Shown: positions 57,114 to 64,000 of the stretch, piece by piece
Position numbering within the stretch: position 1 is the stretch's first letter
How the letters are laid out: every line of letters begins with the position of its first letter
Source of the DNA: Orientallactaga sibirica
Lineage: Eukaryota > Chordata > Mammalia > Rodentia > Dipodidae
Length of the DNA: 64,000 nucleotides
NCBI GenBank assembly: GCA_036365145.1
Contig: JAEOAD010000052.1
Span: forward strand, 16,475,501-16,539,500
Direction: 5' to 3'
Made by a program: the position numbers and the translations under genes
Notes under the pieces: model-generated
What the model was told of the DNA's origin: nothing
The model's input: the letters and a program-made list of their open reading frames with translations, nothing else
The model's database searches: none

Positions 57114-57490
57114 GGTGCTGAAGAAATGGTTTAGCAGTTAAGGCGCTTGCCTGCAAAGCCTAAGGACCCAGGTTCAATTCCCCAGTACCCACATAAACCA
57201 GATGCACAAAGTTGCACATGCATCTGGAGTTCGTTTGCAGTGGATAGAGGCCCTGGTATGCCCATTCTCTGTTTATACCTCCCTCTCCCCCTCTCTCTTG
57301 TTTTATTTTGTTTGTTTGTTTTTTTGAGATGGGGTCTCACTCTAGCCCAGGCTAACCTGGAATTCACTATGTAGTCTCAGGGTGGCCTTGAACTCATGGT
57401 GATCCTCCTACCTCTGCCTCCTTAGTTTTGTGATTAAAGGCATGTGCCACCACACACGGCTCTCTCTCTCTCTCAAATAAATAAAAATAT
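57114..57490 (+). mobile_element. DIP SINE split by a reversed B1
   Basis: DIP head to 57300, reversed B1 at about 57301-57463, then the DIP tail 'ctctctctctcaaataaata'. Confidence 0.87.
57301..57463 (-). mobile_element. B1-type SINE inside a DIP
   Basis: (TTTG)n tail, 'tttttgagatggggtctcac' to 'ccaccacacacggc'. Confidence 0.87.
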
Positions 57491-57511
57491 ATTTATTATT
57501 ATTGTTATTAT

Positions 57512-57722
57512 TAGATTTTATTTTTATTTATTTATTAGAGTCAGACAGAGGGAGAGAAAGAGAGAGTGAAAATGGGCATACCAGAGCCTCCAGCCACTGC
57601 AAATGAACTCTAGACGTATGCGCTACTACGTGCATCTGGCTTACATGGGGCCTGGAGAATTGAATCTGGGTCCTTAGGCTTCGCAGGCATGTGCCTTACC
57701 CACTAAGCCATCTCTCCAGCCC
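57512..57722 (-). mobile_element. DIP SINE
   Basis: (TTTA)n tail, GA tract, to 'gccatctctccagccc'. Confidence 0.88.
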
Positions 57723-57744
57723 TAAAAATATATTTAAAATATTA

Positions 57745-58085
57745 AAAATTAGGGGAAAATTTAAAAGGGACTGGGTATGTAGATCAGTGGTAGACTGCAT
57801 TCCTAGAATGCATAAATGCATAATTAATTAATTAAATTGCACTGTAGTACAGTGGAGAAAAAATGATCTTTTTTGTTGTTGTTGTTGTTGTTGTTTGGTT
57901 TGGTTTGGTTTGGTTTGGTTATTCAAGATAGGGTCCCTGCTCTAGCTCAGGTAACCTGGAATTCATTCTGTAATCTCAGGGTGGCCTCAAATTCATAGTG
58001 ATCCTCCTACCTTGGCCTCCCAAGTGCTGGGATTAAAGATGTGTGCCACCACACTCGGCTCTCTCTCTTAAATTAAAAAAAAATT
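57745..58085. repeat. Local duplicate A: ID-like unit plus reversed B1
   Basis: 'ggggaaaatttaaaagggac', 'tcagtggtagactgcattcc', (TTAA)n, then a reversed B1 (57895-58060). The same order recurs at 58640-58860. Confidence 0.75.
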
Positions 58086-58096
58086 TAATATTAAAA

Positions 58097-58305
58097 ATTA
58101 GGGCTGGAGAGATGGCTTAGTGGTTAAGGAGCTTGTCAGCAAAGCCTAAGGACCCAAGTTCAAATCCCCAGAACCTATGTAAACCAGATGCACAAGGTAG
58201 CACACATGTCTGGAGTTGATTTACAGTGGCTAAGGCCCTGGCGCTCCAATTCTCTCTCTCTCTCTCTCTTGCTCTCTCCACTCTCTCTCTCAATAAAAAA
58301 ATATT
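58097..58305 (+). mobile_element. DIP SINE
   Basis: 'gggctggagagatggcttagt' to 'ctctctctcaataaaaa'. Confidence 0.88.
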
Positions 58306-58307
58306 AA

Positions 58308-58462
58308 AGCCAGCATGGTGGCACATGCCTTTAATCCCAGCACTCAGGAGGCAGAGGTAGGAGGATTGCTGTGAGGTGGAGGCCAGCCTGAGACTACATA
58401 ATAAATTCCAGGTCAGCCTGGGCTATAATGAGACCCTGCCTCAAAAAACCAAAAAAAGAAAA
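58308..58462 (+). mobile_element. B1-type SINE
   Basis: 'aagccagcatggtggcacat' to 'agaccctgcctcaaaa'. Confidence 0.86.
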
Positions 58463-58485
58463 AATGTATTAAAAAGTAGGGGGAA

Positions 58486-58638
58486 AACCTGGGCATGGTA
58501 GCACACGCCTTTAATCCCAGCACTCGGGAGGCAGAGGTAGGAGGATCACCATGAGTTTGAGGCCACCCTGAGACACCATAGTTAATTCTAGGTCAGCCTG
58601 GGCCAGAGTAAGACCCTTCCTCAAAAAAAAAAAAAAAA
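58486..58638 (+). mobile_element. B1-type SINE
   Basis: 'acctgggcatggtagcacac' to 'agacccttcctcaaaa'. Confidence 0.86.
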
Positions 58639-58639
58639 G

Positions 58640-58860
58640 CAGGGGAAAATATTAAAAGGGACTGGGTATGTGGTAGATCACATTCCTAGAATGAATAATT
58701 AATTAATTAAATTGTACTGTAGTCAGGGTCCCTGCTCTAGCCCAAGGTGACCTGGAATTCATTCTGTAGTCTCAGGGTGGCCTCAGACTCACAGCCATCC
58801 TCCTACCTTGGCTTCTCAACTGCTGGGATTAAAGGCATGAACCACCACACCCATGATCTT
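58640..58860. repeat. Local duplicate B: ID-like unit plus reversed B1
   Basis: Matches 57745-58085 in order, including '(a)attaattaattaaattg' and 'cagggtccctgctctag', but lacks the (TTG)n/(GGTTT)n stretch. Confidence 0.75.
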
Positions 58861-58910
58861 TCAATAATAGTGTTGGATTGATTTAAAATGTATATTGAAA
58901 CTGGGTGTGG

Positions 58911-59170
58911 GGCTGGAGAGATGGCTTAGTGGCTAAGGCGCCTGCCTGCTAAGCCTAAGAACGCTGTTTCCAATCTCCAGCGGTTCCAATCTCCAGGTCC
59001 CATGTTTAGCCAGATGCAAAGTGACGCAAGGGTGCAATGCCGCACTTGCCCACAAGGGGGCGCACGAATCTGGATTTCGTTCACAGCAGCTGAGAGACTG
59101 CTGGCGCGCCCATCTCTGTCTCCCTCTCCCTCTCTATCTCTCTGTCTCTCTCTCCAAAAATAAAAAAATA
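58911..59170 (+). mobile_element. DIP SINE, 'cccacaaggg' subfamily
   Basis: CCACAAGGGGGCGC at 59050-59063. 'aaactgggtgtg' on both sides is a target duplication. Confidence 0.92.
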
Positions 59171-59199
59171 ATAATTTAAAAAATTAAAAAATTGAAACT

Positions 59200-59335
59200 G
59201 GGTGTGAAGGTAGGACTGTATAATTCCAGCACTTTGGAAGTAACGGAAAAGAGCTCCAAAGTTCAAGATCATTCCCAGTTACATAGCAAGTTTGAGGCCA
59301 ACCTGGGATACATGAGACCCTGCCTCAAAACAAAT
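59200..59335 (+). mobile_element. B1-type SINE, very diverged
   Basis: 'gtataattccagcactttgg' to 'agaccctgcctcaaaac'. Confidence 0.65.
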
Positions 59336-59347
59336 AAAAATAATTGA

Positions 59348-59490
59348 GTGGCTGGGCATAATAGGTCAGCCTATAATCCCAGTACTTAGGAAGCTGAAGC
59401 AAGAGAATTGCTGAGTTAAAGGCCAGCCTGGGCTTCATAATGAGTTCCAGACCTGCCTAGCCAAACTAGGACTCTGTCTCAAAACAAACA
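59348..59490 (+). mobile_element. B1-type SINE, very diverged
   Basis: 'gtggctgggcataataggtc' to 'gactctgtctcaaaac'. Confidence 0.68.
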
Positions 59491-59661
59491 TAAAAATGTT
59501 TGATAAAGTACAGGGCAGCCTGCCCAGGACATACGGCAGAGCAGGTCATCAACACTTTGATCCTAAAGACAGCGGCATCTTTGTGTGCACATATGCCCCT
59601 GGTGCCAATGCCCATCACTACTTAAGTCCTAATGAAAAAGAAACCTTAAAAAGCTGCTTTT

Positions 59662-59826
59662 CAGCCTGGTGTGACACACGCCTTTAATCCCAGTACACGG
59701 GAGGCAGAGGTAGGAGGATCGCAGTGAGTTCAAAGCCACCCTGAGACTACAGAGTGAATTCCAGGTCAGCCTGGGCTAGAGTGAGACCCTACCTCAAAAA
59801 ACCAAAAAAAAAAAAAAAAAAAAAAA
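59662..59826 (+). mobile_element. B1-type SINE (first of a pair at one target)
   Basis: Flanked by 'aaaagctgcttttcagc' on both sides. Confidence 0.9.
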
Positions 59827-59837
59827 AGCTGCTTTTC

Positions 59838-59928
59838 AGCCGGGTGTGGTGGCACGTGCCTTTATTCCCAGTACTCGGGAGGCAGAGGCAGAGACCCTAC
59901 CTCAAAAAAAAAAAAAAAAAAAAAAAAA
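59838..59928 (+). mobile_element. B1-type SINE, internally deleted (second of the pair)
   Basis: 'cagccgggtgtggtggcacg' jumps from 'ggcagaggca' to 'gagaccctacctc'; 'aaaagctgctttt' follows again. Confidence 0.88.
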
Positions 59929-60074
59929 AGCTGCTTTTTCAAAACATTATTTTTTGGTTTTACACTTAATTAACCCATTCTCAGAATGAACTGTATATTA
60001 GTACTTCTGAGAGTCTAAGATTCTTTTATCTTATTTCATTGACTTCTAAATAAAGAATTTTAAATACAAAGAAG

Positions 60075-60425
60075 TGACATGCCAGCACTGAAACATCTCT
60101 GTCACACCCTCCAAGGCTCAGGGTCCATTGCAGAAGATGGGGTGGAAAGAATGTAAGAGCCAAAGGAAGGATACGACTCCTTACAATGCAACTGTCCAGA
60201 CAGAAATTGGCCTCGATATCCATGACATCACAGTACCTAGAAATACCTTCACAAGATCCTCATAATAGGAGAAAAAGATGATGACATCAAATTAAAAGAG
60301 AGACTAATGGAGAGAGGGAAGGTATATGATGGAAAGTGGAGTTCTGAAGGGGAACAGGGGAGGGGAGGGAAATATCGTGGTTTACTGTCTGTAAGTATAG
60401 AAGTTGTCAATAAAAAAAAAGAGAA
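60075..60425 (+). mobile_element. L1 3' end, 5'-truncated
   Basis: 'cagcactgaaacatctctgt' to 'agttgtcaataaaaaaaa'. Closest in wording to the L1 at 53170-53500. Confidence 0.86.
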
Positions 60426-60437
60426 AGAAAGCACCTT

Positions 60438-60650
60438 GGGGGCTGGAGAGATGGCTTAGCAGTTAAAGCACATGCCTGTGAAGCCTAAGGACCCTGGTTC
60501 GATTCTCCAGGTCCCACATAAGCCAGATGCACAAGGGGGCACATGCGTCTAAAGTTCGTTTGCAGTGGCTAGAAGCCCTTGTGCACCCGTTCTCACTTTT
60601 TCTCTGTGTCTCTCTGTCTCCCTCTCTAATACATAAATAAAAATAAATCT
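60438..60650 (+). mobile_element. DIP SINE
   Basis: 'gggggctggagagatggctta' to 'taatacataaataaaaa'. Confidence 0.88.
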
Positions 60651-60653
60651 TTT

Positions 60654-60812
60654 TGCCAGGCATGGTGGCGCATGCCTTTAATCCCAGCACTCGGGAGGCA
60701 GAGGTAGGAGGATCACCATGAGTTCAAGGCCACCCTGAGACTACATAGTGAATTCCAGGTCAGCCTGAGCTAGAGTGAGACTCTACCTCGAAAAAAAAAC
60801 AAAACAAAACAA
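60654..60812 (+). mobile_element. B1-type SINE
   Basis: 'tgccaggcatggtggcgcat' to 'actctacctcgaaaaa'; 'aaataaatcttttt' on both sides is a target duplication. Confidence 0.9.
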
Positions 60813-61089
60813 AAAGATAAATAAATAAATCTTTTTTTAAAAAAAAAAGATGTAAAAAAAAGAAGTGACATGGATTATCTATGGTAGGCAAGAGATCTTG
60901 AAAAATAATTTACATCAGTAAAATGCTCTTTACTCTCTAGTAAAATAGCTTTTCTCTGACATCGTACAGAATAAATTATCCAATCATCTTTTTATATATA
61001 TGTTCTATAATACTTCAGTTATCCAAATATTTTCTTCTTCCACTTTGTACATATATTATTGCTAGAAACAATAATGATCATTCTTTTTT

Positions 61090-61360
61090 TTTTAATTTTT
61101 TTATTGTTGGAGAGAGACACAGAGAGACAGACAGAGAGAGAGGGAGACAGGTAGAGATGGGCGCACCAGCAGCCTCTCAGCTGCTGTGAACGAAATCCAG
61201 ATGTGTGCGCCCCCTTGTGGTCAAAGGTGGCATCACACCCTTGCGTCACTTTTCATCTGGCTAAACGTGGGACATGGAGATTGGAACTGCTGGAGATTGG
61301 AACCAGCGTTCTTAGGCTTAGCAGGCAGGTGCCTTAACTGCTAAGCCATCTCTCCAGCCC
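61090..61360 (-). mobile_element. DIP SINE, 'cccacaaggg' subfamily
   Basis: GCGCCCCCTTGTGG at 61207-61220. 'gatcattctttt' before and 'gagcattctttaa' after suggest a target duplication. Confidence 0.9.
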
Positions 61361-61383
61361 TTGAGCATTCTTTAAAATCCCAC

Positions 61384-61760
61384 TGGCATGGTCAGCTTCA
61401 CGTTGCTGGGATGAACTTCCAAACCAAGAACACAGTTTATGGGAGGAACAGGATTTATTGAAGCTTACAGATCCAAGGGAAATTCCATAATGGCAGAAGA
61501 AGCTGGCCCCCTTTCACAGGTCCACACGGAGAGAAATATTACCATGAGCACCATAAGCAAGTACACTCCAGGCGCCCCAAGCAGAGCTCAGGCACTGTGT
61601 ATATGTTCAGGCTGGAATTCTAGATCTGGCCCCAAACACACCTTAGGGCTAGACTTTTATGATCTTCCCATACTGACGCCTCCTCCAGCCAGGTGTCTGG
61701 AGATCTAAAGCTTTAATAAACTCCATAATCTATTGGGGAACATCCATTCAATCTACCACA
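61384..61760 (+). mobile_element. LTR-like interspersed repeat
   Basis: 377 bp from 'tggcatggtcagcttcacg' to 'caatctaccaca', TG...CA ends. A second, truncated copy is 14413-14694. The family name is not known to me; 'tttaataaac' near 61712 may be its poly(A) signal. Confidence 0.6.
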
Positions 61761-61985
61761 CCCCCCTATTTTTCCAAGATTCAGCTCAAATTCTTCTTTA
61801 TATAACCTTCCTTAACTAGGTCAAGTGGCAAGCATTTTTCTACATTTCAATCCATACAGTATCACTCTCCATGCACTTCATTTAGCACTTAAGTGGAGTA
61901 TTTTGCCAGTTCTTGTGTGCTTTTTGAAGTACTATACATCCCTCCCACATTTCTTGTTCAAGTCCTTTATTAAATATCTGAGGAG

Positions 61986-62135
61986 TAGGCCGGGTGTGGT
62001 GGCGCACACCTTTAATCCCAGCACTCAGGAGGCAGAGGTAGGAGGATCACTGTGAGTTCAAGGTCACCCTGAAACTACATAGTTAATTCTAGGTCCGCCT
62101 GGGCCAGAGTGAGACCCTACTTCGAAAAACCAAAT
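61986..62135 (+). mobile_element. B1-type SINE with (TA)n
   Basis: 'aggccgggtgtggtggcgca' to 'agaccctacttcgaaaaac', then (AT)12. 'atatctgaggagt' before and after is a target duplication. Confidence 0.9.
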
Positions 62136-62159
62136 ATATATATATATATATATATATCT

Positions 62160-62260
62160 GAGGAGTCCCCATTTGGTTTTGCACTCCTGGCCTAAGTGAT
62201 CCTGTCACAGCCTTCTGAGTAACTGGGACTATAGTCATGCATTACCACACCCAACAGTGA
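62160..62260 (-). mobile_element. B1-type SINE, very old fragment
   Basis: 'actcctggcctaagtgatcc' to 'cattaccacacccaac'. Confidence 0.5.
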
Positions 62261-62608
62261 TTTTCTCTTCAGTGAATATTGTCCTACTCCATAACTATGG
62301 AACTGCTTGTTTTTCTTATAGAGCTCAAAAATTCACTAGGAACTCTCCCTACCCATTTGAAAATTATTTAAAATGAAATGAATGGTACAGAGAAGTATTC
62401 ACTGTGTGAATTAAAGGAGTTCAGGCTGAGCAAGAATCTAGGAGCTAGGACTTGAAAAGGTATTAAAGGATGAGAAACTGGCTGGATGAGAGAAGAGAAG
62501 AGAAAAGAGAAGAGGGTAATGGTATTCCAAATGATCAGAGGCTAGTGCTGGGAGGAGGTAAATGGGTAAATGATAACAGTAGGAAATGAAACTGGGAAGT
62601 TGAACTGA
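62261..62608. other. DRC1: DRC1 intron 2, unique sequence
   Basis: Nothing recognised in about 350 bp. Confidence 0.5.
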
Positions 62609-62750
62609 CTAGGTGGGCATGGTAGTATGCACCTATACTCCCATCTATTCAGGAGACTAACTTGGGAGGATTGCTTGAGTCTAGGAGTTCAAAATTAGCC
62701 TCTGCAACATAGTGAGACCCTGTCTCAAAAAAAAAGAAAAGAAAAGAAAA
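62609..62750 (+). mobile_element. B1-type SINE, very diverged
   Basis: 'taggtgggcatggtagtatg' to 'gagaccctgtctcaaaaa'. Confidence 0.65.
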
Positions 62751-62968
62751 AGGGCTAGAGAAATGGCTTAGCAGTTAAGGCGTTTGCCTGTGAAGCCAAA
62801 GGATCCCAGTTCAATTCTCCAGGACCTATGTAAACCAGATGCACAAGGAGCACATGTATCTGGAGTTTGTTTGCAGTGGCTAGTGGCCCTGGCGTGCCCA
62901 TTCTCTCTTTGTCTGCCTCTCTTCTATCTCTCGCTCTGCTTGAAAATAAATCAATCAATAAATTTGTT
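62751..62968 (+). mobile_element. DIP SINE
   Basis: 'gggctagagaaatggcttag' to 'aaataaatcaatcaata'. Confidence 0.86.
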
Positions 62969-62985
62969 TAAAAAAAGAAAAGAAC

Positions 62986-63145
62986 AGCCAGGCGTGGTGG
63001 CGCACACCTTTAATCCCAGCACTTGGGAGGCAGAGGTAGGAGGATCGCCAAGAGTTCGAGGCCACCCTGAGACTACATAGTGAATTCCAGGTCAGCCTGG
63101 ACCAGAGTGAGACCCTACCTCGAAAAACCAAAAAAAAAAAAAAAA
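62986..63145 (+). mobile_element. B1-type SINE, young-looking
   Basis: 'agccaggcgtggtggcgcac' to 'accctacctcgaaaaacc'. Confidence 0.9.
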
Positions 63146-63948
<803 letters not shown>

Positions 63949-63977
63949 TTATTTCTAGTATTTAAATTTTATATTCA

Positions 63978-64000
63978 GGGGTTGGGGATGTAGCTCAGTT
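63978..64000 (+). mobile_element. ID-type SINE, start only
   Basis: 'ggggttggggatgtagctcag' is the rodent ID head, cut by the window edge. Confidence 0.7.

Overview
This is vertebrate nuclear DNA, almost certainly from a rodent of the jerboa / jumping-mouse group (Dipodoidea). Two SINE families dominate it. One is a rodent B1 family (7SL-derived; 'ggtggcgcacgcctttaatcc' core). The other is a tRNA-derived B2-superfamily SINE with a 'ggctggagagatggcttag' head, 'agccagatgcacaaggtgg' body, (CT)n tract and AAATAAATAAA tail. I recognise the second as the DIP family described for dipodoid rodents. The taxon is inferred from repeats; the nucleotide reading itself is direct.

The only protein-coding gene I can support is DRC1 (CCDC164), on the minus strand. 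Twelve consecutive coding exons were located by hand: 63829-63916, 47895-48007, 42426-42609, 40711-40848, 39524-39610, 31532-31654, 24205-24344, 19552-19686, 18828-19060, 6358-6470, 4768-4857 and 4159-4245. Together they encode about 510 residues with no stop or frameshift, and reading phase is continuous across every junction. All donors are GT except the one after 42426, which is GC (CAG|GCAAGA). The start exon lies beyond the right edge. The exons expected to encode the C-terminal ~180 residues were not found in the leftmost 4.1 kb. DRC1 is a core coiled-coil subunit of the nexin-dynein regulatory complex of motile cilia and sperm flagella.

Layout. 1-4158: SINE debris, a 1.9 kb low-repeat block (about 834-2735) ending in a 17-bp palindrome with AATAAA on both strands, then an old minus-strand L1. 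4159-6470: DRC1 exons 13-11. 7686-18490: a nest of retroelements, with L1 3' ends interrupted by a MaLR-type LTR element (9801-10936), an ERVL-type provirus with decayed gag, protease and RT (11404-14694) and a second MaLR-type element (17315-18490). 18828-48007: exons 10-3 in introns packed with B1 and DIP copies; a 3.5 kb 5'-truncated L1 lies at 33445-36925 and a 311-nt pure purine tract at 39779-40089. 48008-63828: one 15.8 kb intron with LTRs, an L1 with a 5' inversion (51375-53790) and many SINEs. 63829-63916: exon 2.

No bacterial-type features, CRISPR arrays, genuine tRNA or rRNA genes are present. The points I consider most worth checking are the GC-AG intron, the bidirectional poly(A)-signal palindrome with the missing 3' exons, and CTCF-core-like sequences carried by two DIP subfamilies. 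Others are the single-footprint ERV with unlike ends, the twin-primed L1, and several duplicated SINE structures.
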